The translations under genes and the position numbers were made by a program. From positions 248,001 to 312,000 of the forward strand of contig NC_013081.1 in NCBI RefSeq assembly GCF_000142805.1: DNA of 64,000 nt. Direction: 5' to 3'. The notes beneath the pieces are model-generated. The model saw nothing but the letters and a program-made list of their open reading frames with translations. It had not been told where the DNA came from and made no database searches. Origin of the DNA: Lachancea thermotolerans CBS 6340 (lineage: Eukaryota; Ascomycota; Saccharomycetes; Saccharomycetales; Saccharomycetaceae). Shown here piece by piece: positions 10,370 to 19,097 of the stretch (position 1 is its first letter; each line of letters starts with the position of its first letter).

Positions 10370-10939
10370 ATGGGTAAGGCTAAGAAGACCAGAAAGTTTG
10401 CGCTTGTTAAGCGCACGCTTAACGCCAAGAAAGACGTGCGCTTGAAGGCTAACCAGGCCAAGGAAGCGCATCGCGACGACCCGGAGCTGACCAAAAATGT
10501 GCCGCAGATATCGAGTGCCCTCTTTTTCCAATACAACCAAGCCATAAAACCACCCTACCAGGTGCTGATAGATACCAACTTCATTAACTTCTCGATCCAG
10601 AAGAAGATCGACATCGTGAGGGGCATGATGGACACACTGTTGGCGAAGTGCATACCGATGATCACCGATTGCGTGATGGCGGAGCTGGAGAAGCTGGGAC
10701 CCAAGTACCGAATCGCGCTGAAGCTGGCACGTGACCCGCGGATTCAGAGGCTGACCTGCTCGCACAAGGGCACCTACGCAGACGACTGTCTCGTGAACCG
10801 TGTGCTGCAGCACAAATGCTACATCGTGGCGACCAACGATGCGGGGCTGAAGCAGCGTATACGTAAGGTGCCGGGCATCCCACTAATGAGCGTGGGTGGC
10901 CATGCCTACGTTATCGAGAAGCTGCCTGACGTGTTTTGA
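10370..10939 (+). CDS. FCF1: FCF1, SSU processome PIN-domain protein
   Basis: A 189-residue nucleolar protein, the same length as in S. cerevisiae (YDR339C). It is needed for cleavage of pre-rRNA at the early sites A0, A1 and A2 and acts with Utp23 in the small-subunit processome. The N-terminus is very basic (MGKAKKTRKF). The PIN domain follows, with acidic metal-binding positions at D68 (in LIDTNF), E105/E107, D138/D139 (YADDC) and D157 (TNDAGL), so the nuclease site looks intact. A CX7CXH-like stretch (C130 onwards) is kept. The promoter carries RRPE and PAC. It converges with the next gene, leaving only 55 bp between stop codons. Position between the arginyl-tRNA synthetase and the MATE gene matches S. 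cerevisiae chr IV. Confidence 0.97.
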   Translation: MGKAKKTRKFALVKRTLNAKKDVRLKANQAKEAHRDDPELTKNVPQISSALFFQYNQAIKPPYQVLIDTNFINFSIQKKIDIVRGMMDTLLAKCIPMITDCVMAELEKLGPKYRIALKLARDPRIQRLTCSHKGTYADDCLVNRVLQHKCYIVATNDAGLKQRIRKVPGIPLMSVGGHAYVIEKLPDVF

Positions 10940-10994
10940 TTGGAGCGTGGGACAGCGCGTTAGCCGCTTCATGTCCAGGGTTACAGAGTGTAAA

Positions 10995-11561
10995 TTATAT
11001 ACGTTGAGTAGCGGCCGGCGCAGGGACCCGGACCCTGTTGTACTTGTGTGTGAGATATTTTTCCAGGACCAAGACGTTTCGCGAGTTCGCCTTATATGCG
11101 ACACTCACGAAGTCACCCACTATGGGCACCAGGCCGAGGCCGAAGTCCACGCAGATGTTGGTAATCATCCTCGCCGCTTCTGCAGGAGGGAGCCCGCCCG
11201 AGATCTTCGATGCCTCGCGGTACACCTGCAGCGACAGCCACAACACGAACAGGTCGCCAATCACGGGCAGAAGCCCGATTACTCCGATCCATCCAAACCG
11301 TACTCCGCACAAGTGGAACTTCATGTCAAGGCGATAGGCCCGCTTGCGCACGCGGCGCAGGATTTTGGAGTCAGCCTCGGGCACGAACTCGGGCACGCTC
11401 TTGTCGCGCCTTTTTTTGACTATCTTGGTGCTTCCCGACCAGAATGACCGCTTCTGGAACTCAACCTCCTCAAAAAACGGATCCTCGGCCTTGCCACCGA
11501 TTTCAACCTCCCCAAAAACCTTCTTCGCGACGTATTTCAGCGGAAACAATAAGGGGTTCAT
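10995..11561 (-). CDS. DUF4112-like small membrane protein
   Basis: A 188-residue protein with a basic N-terminal part (about 1-80) and two hydrophobic segments, each centred on a repeated pattern: GLLPVIGDLF and GLVPIVGDFV followed by YKANSRN. That double 'P(V/I)(I/V)GDhh' signature with a trailing A-N-x-R-N is how I remember DUF4112, a fungal and bacterial family of unknown function; the S. cerevisiae member is, I believe, YLR326W. Two membrane helices are likely, at about 105-130 and 145-170. It has no counterpart at this place in either S. cerevisiae sister region. It shares a 313-bp divergent promoter with YNG2 and converges on FCF1. Family assignment is from memory of the motif and should be treated as probable. 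Confidence 0.8.
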   Translation of the reverse strand: MNPLLFPLKYVAKKVFGEVEIGGKAEDPFFEEVEFQKRSFWSGSTKIVKKRRDKSVPEFVPEADSKILRRVRKRAYRLDMKFHLCGVRFGWIGVIGLLPVIGDLFVLWLSLQVYREASKISGGLPPAEAARMITNICVDFGLGLVPIVGDFVSVAYKANSRNVLVLEKYLTHKYNRVRVPAPAATQRI

Positions 11562-11874
11562 CTCGCAATATTTGTATAGCTATAACTTCTTGGCTCTGAC
11601 TTTCTCGCCAATTAACGATTCTTGAACAGCTCTCACGGATACTTTCCAAAGCCCAGTTCTCGTTCTAAAAACTTCACAACCCAGCGCAGAGAAGTTCTCA
11701 GCCCCGCGATTCAGGGCCCTTTTATATGCTAAATTTGGTTGTCATATGGGTTGCTACCTTATATGTTTGCTCTGTAGGCGAAAAATTCATCATAGAGCTC
11801 CTGTCTCATCGCCGGTGGTAAAATAAGTGGAGAAGCCAGCCGCAAGAGCGAACAAGCCAGCGAAAGCATCAACT

Positions 11875-12672
11875 ATGGACCCTAGTTCTGCCTTAGAGCA
11901 GACTACACATGATGTGTCGAATTTGCAGGCCGAATTTCGGTACATTTTGGATGAGATTAAGAACGCGGACCTTAGGGTGTATGAGCAGCGAAAGAAATAC
12001 GTACAGCGGGACGCACAGGTCCAGAAGTTCGTGAAGCAGCATGGATCGGGCACGGAGAACCCGCGAGAGGGCGAGCTATCGCAGAAGATAGAGCGCGAGT
12101 TGCAGGACTGTGTGGAGTCGCAGCGAGGCAAGTGCGTGTTGGCCAATACGGCGTTGTTTTTGGTCAGCAAACATTTGAGCAAGCTGGAGAAGACCATACG
12201 TGTGCTGGAGGGGGATAACCTGCTGGCACCCGCGGAGGAAGACAAAGAGACTGAGTCCGGCGGCGACAACTCACGCGAAAGCTCTGTGATGTCAGGCGAG
12301 CGCCGCCGCAAGGCCACGCCCACAGCTGCAGTGGTAGCGCCCAAGCGGAAGCGCCGTGCTGACAGCACGCCAGTACCGCGGCAGAAGGACTCCACGCCAG
12401 GCGGCGGATCCGATGCGAACTTCGACCTCCAGGACTACAACGACGACCTGTTCTCGGGCTACAACCAGGCGGAGGAAGACGACAAGCAGCTCTACTGCTT
12501 TTGCCAGAGTGTATCCTACGGCGAGATGGTGGCATGCGACGGGCCGAACTGCAAATACGAGTGGTTTCACTACACGTGCGTGAACCTTAAGGAGCCTCCG
12601 AAAGGCGCTTGGTACTGCCCTGACTGCCGGCAAGAGCTCGCTAACACTCGGCTGAAGAAGCGCAAAGCCTAG
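11875..12672 (+). CDS. YNG2: YNG2, NuA4 acetyltransferase subunit with PHD finger
   Basis: A 265-residue ING-family protein. I start it at ATG 11875 (MDPSSALEQT) because S. cerevisiae Yng2 starts MDPS; an open frame extends 16 codons upstream (from 11827). Residues about 1-110 form the ING helical domain (EFRYILDEIKNADL, then KCVLANTALFLVSKHLSKLE). A basic, Ser-rich linker follows with the conserved ESSVMS stretch. Residues about 206-252 are a C4HC3 PHD finger (LYCFCQ, VACDGPNCKYEWFHY, WYCPDC) of the type that binds trimethylated H3K4. The protein ties the Piccolo/NuA4 H4/H2A acetyltransferase to chromatin in the nucleus. Its place in the order matches YHR090C beside MSR1 and GAR1. Confidence 0.95.
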   Translation: MDPSSALEQTTHDVSNLQAEFRYILDEIKNADLRVYEQRKKYVQRDAQVQKFVKQHGSGTENPREGELSQKIERELQDCVESQRGKCVLANTALFLVSKHLSKLEKTIRVLEGDNLLAPAEEDKETESGGDNSRESSVMSGERRRKATPTAAVVAPKRKRRADSTPVPRQKDSTPGGGSDANFDLQDYNDDLFSGYNQAEEDDKQLYCFCQSVSYGEMVACDGPNCKYEWFHYTCVNLKEPPKGAWYCPDCRQELANTRLKKRKA

Positions 12673-12857
12673 CATGAGAAGCGCAGTACGAAAGAGACTA
12701 CATAGCTATGTCTAGTTAACGAATTACGATTGATGTTGTTTAGGTTAATAACGTTGTGGGTGATTTATTAGCCTTGGAGATCTCTTGTACATCATGGGAT
12801 ACACAACTGGCTCATCGGAAACCAAAACAACAGCCACAGGCCTTTGATCCTGTTGCA

Positions 12858-14939
12858 ATGGCTACGATGTTTAGCAAGAGCTTGGCGCAAGTTCACCCAA
12901 AACTTCTCACAAATGGTATAGGTATCGGAAACAACCACAGAAGGATTTCGCTAGGTTTCCTGAAACCTAGCAAGCGCAACCCGCTGGTTAGAAAGTACAC
13001 ACGCACGAGGAGAAGGTACGGGCCGGACCAGCAGAGCTTCCGGTCACTTGGGGAAGACTTCGGCAGTACTGTCGCACGCGAAACCCCCCTAGATGCGGTT
13101 GATGAGGAAGACGAACGGCACTCCGAAGATGGTGGGGAGCTGAGCCGCACGGTCTCGTTGCCGTCAAGGGTCAGTGAGACGCCGGACTTGCAGCCCGAGG
13201 TGGATTGGATTCTAGAAGAGCACGAGCGCCGGTACTCGTCCGTGCACGCTAGCGACGACGAAGAAGAAGAAGAGGCCCCACATCATGAGCCGCGCAATAT
13301 GTATAGTCACCCATACTACGGCAACGACGAGGAGCAGCATCAGGAAGAAGTTCTCGAATACGACGACTTCATGAAGCGTGTGCGACAGCAGTTGATCTAC
13401 GACGTGCGCAAAAGGCAGAGAAGTCCTTCTTTCGTCCCAGTCACGAGCCGTGGATCAGTCCCCAACGTGTACGAATCTACGCAGGATGAAGAGGACTACA
13501 GTCATGAGTCTGTTTCCTACGAGTCAGAGGCAAAGATGCTTGCCTCGTATGCGTTCCCGCTGATCCTCACCTTCCTGTTGGAGCAGATTTTCCCTCTTGT
13601 GTGCTCCTTGACCGTCGGCCATCTCGGCAAAAATGAACTGGCGGCCGTTTCTTTGGCGTCCATGACCACCAATATTACCCTGGCAGTGTTTGAAGGAATA
13701 TCCACCAGTCTTGATACGCTATGTCCACAAGCCTTTGGAGCTGGAAATTACCGCGGAGTTGGTATTCACCTGCAAAGGTGCATTGCGTTCTCAATGGTGG
13801 TTTTTATCCCCTTTGGTTTCATGTGGCACTTCTCCGAGTTCTTCCTTGGGTTCGTGGTGCCTGACAAAGCTCTTGTGGCCCTTACCTCCAAGTTTCTCAA
13901 AATAGCCACGCTCGGGGCCCCTGCTTACATTATTTTTGAGAACCTCAAGCGCTTTCTACAAGCGCAAGGCATTTTTGATGCTGGCATCTACGTTTTATTG
14001 ATCTGCGCGCCTCTTAATGTTGTAACAAGCTACACGTTAGTATGGAATTCGAGGATAGGGCTAGGCTACATCGGAGCCCCAATTGCTATGGTTTTGAACT
14101 TCTGGCTGATGCTGACGCTCATGTTACTCTACATTATATTTGTTAACGGAAGAAAATGCTGGGGCGGCTTCAACAAAAAGGCTTTTACTCATTGGAAGGA
14201 CTTGTCACACCTTGCCATTCCCGGCATTATAATGCTGGAAGCAGAAGACCTTTCATATGAGATATTGACGCTTTTCAGTTCCTACTTTGGAACAACATAT
14301 CTGGCTGCACAGTCAGCGGTTTCAACAACTGCCGCGCTTATGTACATGATCCCATTCGCCGTGGGTATCTCATCTTCCACTAGAATTGCAAACTTTATCG
14401 GTGCAAAGAGGCCTGACTGTGCCCGCATCGCCTCAGAATTGGGAATTTCGTGCTCGTTTCTTGTAGGGATTTTCAACTTCACCGTACTCATGACTGGGAG
14501 GAAGGTTATTGCACATGTTTTCTCCAATGACGAGCTAGTTGTTAAGCAGATCACGAAGCTTTTACCCTTGGTGGCATTTATTGAGATATTTGACTCGTTG
14601 AACGCAATCGCTGGCTCCTGTCTGCGTGGCCAGGGCATGCAGGCTATTGGAAGCATCATAAACCTAGTAGTATACTACTTAGTGGCAATTCCCTTAGGTG
14701 TGTTACTGGGTTGGACTTTTAACCTGAAGCTCTATGGCCTTTGGATTGGGATTGGAACAGGTATGTTCCTAATAGGAGTAACCGAGGCATACCTCGTGCT
14801 ATCCCCTAACTGGGAGAAGATCTTAGAGCGCGCAGAAATGCTTAAAGAAGCTGATGATGAAGAATCCGATGAAGAATTCGAATATAGCGACTCGGACTCC
14901 GAACCTTCTGAGACTACAGGCTTGCTCCCGGTCAGATAG
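12858..14939 (+). CDS. MATE-family multidrug/toxin exporter (YDR338C orthologue)
   Basis: A 693-residue protein, close to S. cerevisiae YDR338C (695). The start is taken at ATG 12858 (MATMFSKSLAQVHPK), which aligns with the start of YDR338C; ATG 12867 is possible. The open frame runs further upstream only through a GTG. The first 230 residues are hydrophilic and conserved (RRISLGFLKP, RTVSLPSRVSETP, EHERRYSSV, SFVPVTSRGSVP). About 12 membrane segments follow, with MATE signatures such as LLEQIFPLVCSLTVGHLG, SLDTLCPQAFGAGN and SCLRGQGMQ. The tail is acidic. The family exports organic cations or drugs by ion antiport; the substrate here is unknown. It lies downstream of YNG2 on the same strand, with 185 bp between. 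Confidence 0.95.
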   Translation: MATMFSKSLAQVHPKLLTNGIGIGNNHRRISLGFLKPSKRNPLVRKYTRTRRRYGPDQQSFRSLGEDFGSTVARETPLDAVDEEDERHSEDGGELSRTVSLPSRVSETPDLQPEVDWILEEHERRYSSVHASDDEEEEEAPHHEPRNMYSHPYYGNDEEQHQEEVLEYDDFMKRVRQQLIYDVRKRQRSPSFVPVTSRGSVPNVYESTQDEEDYSHESVSYESEAKMLASYAFPLILTFLLEQIFPLVCSLTVGHLGKNELAAVSLASMTTNITLAVFEGISTSLDTLCPQAFGAGNYRGVGIHLQRCIAFSMVVFIPFGFMWHFSEFFLGFVVPDKALVALTSKFLKIATLGAPAYIIFENLKRFLQAQGIFDAGIYVLLICAPLNVVTSYTLVWNSRIGLGYIGAPIAMVLNFWLMLTLMLLYIIFVNGRKCWGGFNKKAFTHWKDLSHLAIPGIIMLEAEDLSYEILTLFSSYFGTTYLAAQSAVSTTAALMYMIPFAVGISSSTRIANFIGAKRPDCARIASELGISCSFLVGIFNFTVLMTGRKVIAHVFSNDELVVKQITKLLPLVAFIEIFDSLNAIAGSCLRGQGMQAIGSIINLVVYYLVAIPLGVLLGWTFNLKLYGLWIGIGTGMFLIGVTEAYLVLSPNWEKILERAEMLKEADDEESDEEFEYSDSDSEPSETTGLLPVR

Positions 14940-15205
14940 ATTAAGAGACCTGGACGGGAAACTCTCTGAGGTATGCTCTCAGACAACTTAAGCGCCGCCT
15001 TCAACGGCGTTCTTCCGCGCGTCATCTCTCAGAGCGATATGTCTCTCTTAATCACATGATGTTGACAGAACTGTGGCTCCAAAATTGTATATGCAATAGA
15101 AGGGAAATAAAGGCTCAACTATTCATTACAAAGACCTTGGAATATTGTCACATCGCTCGATAGCCCGGGCTGGTGGAGTGTAGGACATTGTCAACGTGAA
15201 GTGAA

Positions 15206-16675
15206 ATGCTGCTCAAGACTTATCCCTCGTTGATCCGAGGACTCCATAGATCGCTACCGCGTTGTTCGAGGTCTTCGAACCCCGCAATGCAGTTTCCATG
15301 TCTCGATAAAATGGAAGAGAGATCTGCTCAGCTAAAGAAGAACACGATTTCATGCTCTAGCACCGACTTGACGTCGTCTCCAAATAACGAACCAGTGTAC
15401 GGTAAGGTACGATCTGGTTTTCAAATCTTCAAATCTAATAGCCCGTTGTTCTTAGACTACGGCGGTGTTCTACCAAACTTTCAAATAGCATACGAAACCT
15501 GGGGTACTCTCAACTCAGATAGGTCAAACGCTGTGCTTGTCCATACCGGTTTGAGCGCATCTTCTCATGCCAAGTCTTCTGAAAGCAATCTTCAGCCAGG
15601 CTGGTGGGAGAAATTCATCGGCCCTGGAAACCCTGTTTTGGATACTGACAAATTGTTCGTCATTTGCACTAACATCCTGGGAGGGTGCTATGGTTCCACC
15701 GGGCCCTCATCCCCTGACCCAGCAGATGGCGCCCCGTATGCCACTCGATTCCCCATGTTAAGTGTCCAGGATATAATAAGAGGTCAACAAGAACTAGTTA
15801 AAGAGTGTTTGGGAATTGATAAACTATATGCCTCTGTAGGTTCTTCCATGGGTGGAATGCAGTCATTGGCGTATGCGCAGCAATTCCCAGAGGCTGTTGA
15901 AAAGGTGGTAACAGTGTCTGCTTGTGCTAGATCACATCCATCGAGCATTGCTATGAGGCATGCCCAAAGGCAAGTCTTAATGGCTGACCCTCATTGGTCA
16001 CGAGGGTTCTACTATCCTACTGAGGCAGAACCCAACAAAATCCTTCCTCACGTCGGTATGAAGCTGGCTAGAGAAATCGCGACTGTCACCTATAGATCAG
16101 GCCCTGAATGGGAATCTAGGTTTGGCACTGAGCGACTGGATGACGAGAGAACACCGGTGCTGTGCCCAGACTTCTTAATCGAAACCTATCTCGACCACCA
16201 GGGAGAGAAGTTTTCTTTGGAATATGACCCAAATTCCTTTCTGTACCTTTCAAAAACAATGGATTTATTTGACTTATCACAGAGCCACCAAGAGCGGAGC
16301 CAGCGGAGAAGGAAAGAGGCTTTTGAACAGCACAGACATCAACAGGTCGGAAATCTGACAGCTAGGCTTAGCGACGAGCCATATGAACCCGTCAAGAGAA
16401 GAAGAACCACTACCGTGGAGGAAGCTCGCGAGGATCTCAGGGTCGGCATGGAGTCAATCCGCGGCAAAAATGTGTTGGTAATCGGCGTCAAATCCGATGG
16501 GTTGTTCCCTTATTGGCAACAAAGGGAAATAGTTGACTTATTAGGTGGCGGGCCTGAAGTTGAGCACGTTGAGCTCGATGAGTCCCAGTCTCTTTACGGA
16601 CATGACACGTTTTTATTAGATTTGGAACACGTTGGCGGAAGCATTGGGAAATTCCTCATGAAAAGTTTCGATTAA
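15206..16675 (+). CDS. Serine O-acyltransferase of the cysA/cys2 type, probably mitochondrial
   Basis: A 489-residue alpha/beta hydrolase-fold acyltransferase related to homoserine O-acetyltransferase. The nucleophile elbow is GSSMGG with Ser214; the other triad residues are Asp431 (KSDGLF) and His466 (YGHDTF). It is not the MET2 orthologue: motifs such as [10 protein letters not shown] and [13 protein letters not shown] differ from Met2 and match the class of A. nidulans CysA and S. pombe Cys2, which make O-acyl-serine for cysteine synthesis from sulfide. The N-terminus ([19 protein letters not shown]) is basic and free of acidic residues, so mitochondrial import is likely, as for the fungal relatives. 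An insertion of about 100 residues rich in Arg/Glu precedes Asp431. S. cerevisiae has no orthologue between YDR338C and MRPS28. The cosubstrate (acetyl- or succinyl-CoA) cannot be told by eye. Confidence 0.85.
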   Translation: MLLKTYPSLIRGLHRSLPRCSRSSNPAMQFPCLDKMEERSAQLKKNTISCSSTDLTSSPNNEPVYGKVRSGFQIFKSNSPLFLDYGGVLPNFQIAYETWGTLNSDRSNAVLVHTGLSASSHAKSSESNLQPGWWEKFIGPGNPVLDTDKLFVICTNILGGCYGSTGPSSPDPADGAPYATRFPMLSVQDIIRGQQELVKECLGIDKLYASVGSSMGGMQSLAYAQQFPEAVEKVVTVSACARSHPSSIAMRHAQRQVLMADPHWSRGFYYPTEAEPNKILPHVGMKLAREIATVTYRSGPEWESRFGTERLDDERTPVLCPDFLIETYLDHQGEKFSLEYDPNSFLYLSKTMDLFDLSQSHQERSQRRRKEAFEQHRHQQVGNLTARLSDEPYEPVKRRRTTTVEEAREDLRVGMESIRGKNVLVIGVKSDGLFPYWQQREIVDLLGGGPEVEHVELDESQSLYGHDTFLLDLEHVGGSIGKFLMKSFD

Positions 16676-16819
16676 ACGCATGAGTTTCGTGAAGGTTAGT
16701 GAAGGAAACAAAAGACAATTAATTCATTCAAGGCCGAGTCCGGAAATACATTTTAGTTTTGAGTTTTATATACAAGTGTACTTATAGCGGGTTTCAGTTG
16801 CATGTTTTTCGCAAATTCC

Positions 16820-17695
16820 TCAGAGCTGTGCTCTCCTTGCAGATCTCTTCTGTTTGCGCAAGTCACGACGTTTCTGGTCTGCCACCTTCTTAGAATCCTT
16901 GATGAGGATACGATCACCAAAGAACTTGTAGTCCTGCATGTAACGCCTATCCATGTTGAACTCACTCACAACTGCGTTGTCACTCAGCCCGAGTTTTTGT
17001 ATAGTCCAGAAGTACCTTTCTGGTTTATCTCTTTTCAAGTATCTCAAGATATTTTGCCTTTGCTGAACAAGCATTCTGAGTATTCTTGTGTTTTTATGGT
17101 CGTTCTTGTTTTCCTGGATGTGCTTAGCCAAATTCTGAATACGGACCGTCATTATGGCAGCCTGAACTTCGCTAGAACCCGTGTCCCCCTCAAACCTCTG
17201 AAATTCTTCCCTAGCCTGGCGCACTACCAGCTTCATCGCATCCTTATTGCTAGCATTTCTCATGCTCAATATTCTCATAATGGACTCCCTCTTGCTTGCT
17301 AGTCCTTCAGGATCATTTTCACTCGCCCCTGGAACCAATGATGCATTGTTGAAACCAGACAGTTCAATTTGCTCCCGCTTGGCGGCTTCAACCGCTGCTA
17401 GCAGCTTCTCGACCTCTTGGTTTTCGTAGCCCTGCGCCAAAACTTTGGGCTCCTTCATTTCGGCCATAACACGTACAATAAAAGGAGTACTACTACGCCC
17501 GAATACAGGATCAATAGTGTCCAAAGCCGTTTTGAGCTTCAACTGCTTAGCCTGATTCACTTGTCTTTTTCTTTGTGCTTTCAAGAACTTTACAGCCTTG
17601 TGGCCGCCACACGGCCTGGAGCTCGCAAACATCCTAACCTGAGCAACCTGGGGTATCACCCATTGCCTTTGGAGCCCAGCGAGTGGCAATTTCAT
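16820..17695 (-). CDS. MRPS28: MRPS28, mitochondrial ribosomal protein uS15m
   Basis: A 291-residue protein, close to S. cerevisiae Mrps28 (286). Start is ATG 17695 ([12 protein letters not shown]); upstream codons give only a TTG. The first 30 residues are basic and hydrophobic, as for a mitochondrial presequence. A lineage-specific middle region follows, then the bacterial S15 domain at about 165-255 ([33 protein letters not shown]) and a very basic tail ([14 protein letters not shown]). It binds the small-subunit rRNA of the mitochondrial ribosome. Its location near the MATE gene and MRX8 is as on S. cerevisiae chr IV. Confidence 0.95.
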   Translation of the reverse strand: MKLPLAGLQRQWVIPQVAQVRMFASSRPCGGHKAVKFLKAQRKRQVNQAKQLKLKTALDTIDPVFGRSSTPFIVRVMAEMKEPKVLAQGYENQEVEKLLAAVEAAKREQIELSGFNNASLVPGASENDPEGLASKRESIMRILSMRNASNKDAMKLVVRQAREEFQRFEGDTGSSEVQAAIMTVRIQNLAKHIQENKNDHKNTRILRMLVQQRQNILRYLKRDKPERYFWTIQKLGLSDNAVVSEFNMDRRYMQDYKFFGDRILIKDSKKVADQKRRDLRKQKRSARRAQL

Positions 17696-19097
17696 GAACA
17701 AAGAAAGCTTGCTTAACTTGATCCCTCTATCCCTCTAGACACTAAACCGGATTGGTGATGTTTCCAAAATTTTTTATATCTTGGATGAAACTATTTAGTA
17801 TAAAGTGATATTAATGGGCAATGCCCAACTTGACTAGCGAGCTACTTGAGCATGCAATTCACTGCTCAAAAAGCAAGGTGATCTTTCCTTCAGTCGAGCT
17901 CCTCGTCCAAAAATTATAGTACAGTTTTCTTGTAGCTATTAGACTTCCAATCTGCGTTACTCGCATAATCACAATTTTTTGAAAAATGCACGAGGTCGCG
18001 AACGAGAGAGGGCTTCAGAAGGAGTTGCATTCTCAATTGATTGCTAACGATTCGAGTGTCCAGGTCGGCTTACGGCCCGACCTCAATATTTGTGACAAAT
18101 ACAGACAGTGAATACTTGCTGCTGTTTGTTGAGAGGTATCGTAGTGAGTCGTCCACGCACAAAAAGAGCCTGGGTCCCTTCAAGTTCCAAAATTCATGAG
18201 CCACTGTAAGGAATAGCTCCAATTTTTGCTGAAATAGATGTCGGAGACCTTATCAAGGTGCGCCGAGAGGACTCTGGGTTCATAAACTGAAGTTGCACGC
18301 AGCGTCAATGTCCAAGTATTTGCGGCAGCTTTAGAAAACTCATAAGCACAACAACCGTGTTTTTGCATGCGGCGTTCTGTTCATTAGCGACATCAGCTCT
18401 GAGAAATGTGGCTCGAAGTTCCGTTTTTAGGAGCTGCGTTACTGCAACCGATTAAGCTTTTTTGACCATCTTACGGCGTCTTGTAAACTCTGCTAGAATA
18501 TTTCGATAGTGTTGGAAGAGCAAGCCTCAACCAGAACTGTTGGAACCCTCGGCAAACGGTACTTTGGCAAAAACAATGTTAACGAAAAACCAAGTAAGTT
18601 CTCTGAAGGTACGAAGCTGGCGTCTTTTTGGGCAAATGAAACGAGAACACTAAGTCCTTCCATCGCTCACTCACCCACTTGCCTTGATAACCTAATTCAC
18701 TCGTGCCCTCTGATCTCTATTCGAAAAAAACCACTGTGGTAGAACTGAAAGACGCTCTTGAGCTACAGCTGCAAAGCCAAGTCACAAAAGCATGTTGGGG
18801 AGACATGCTGAACTCTGGTTATGCGTACAGATTTTTTCAACTTGAAAAGTGCCCTAGAACTTATTCAGTCGATCCTGGATGGGTTAATTAGCTCACGCAA
18901 TTGCTATCAACCCAACCATGAAGAAAAGCTCCGCGTTCACAGCATTATAACTAGCTCCCTATGGCGAGGAAGTAGTACGGTACTTTCTGCGATACGCTTA
19001 GCGCTTTCTATCTTGCGCAATAACAAAAACTAAAAACGGCAACCTTGCCCGTTAGCCAGATGATATGCAAGCGTTTCCAGCTAGAAATAGCAACAAG
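17696..19097. other. 1.4-kb gap upstream of MRPS28
   Basis: No convincing protein gene; short frames on both strands lack conserved character. A G+C-rich hairpin lies near 18061-18083 (aggtcgg and ccgacct around an 8-nt loop), just after a tttttgaaaaat element near 17976. This could be a small RNA gene or simply promoter sequence; I cannot identify H/ACA or C/D boxes with certainty. The gap is long for this genome and may hold a decayed gene. Confidence 0.35.

Noticed and set aside
12756-12857. N-terminal extension of the MATE protein from an upstream GTG
   Set aside because: There is no ATG, and the orthologue begins at the position of ATG 12858/12867.
15206-16675. Naming this gene MET2 (homoserine O-acetyltransferase)
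   Set aside because: It shares the fold and triad, but the conserved stretches around the active site and the presequence match the cysA/cys2 serine-acyltransferase class, not Met2.
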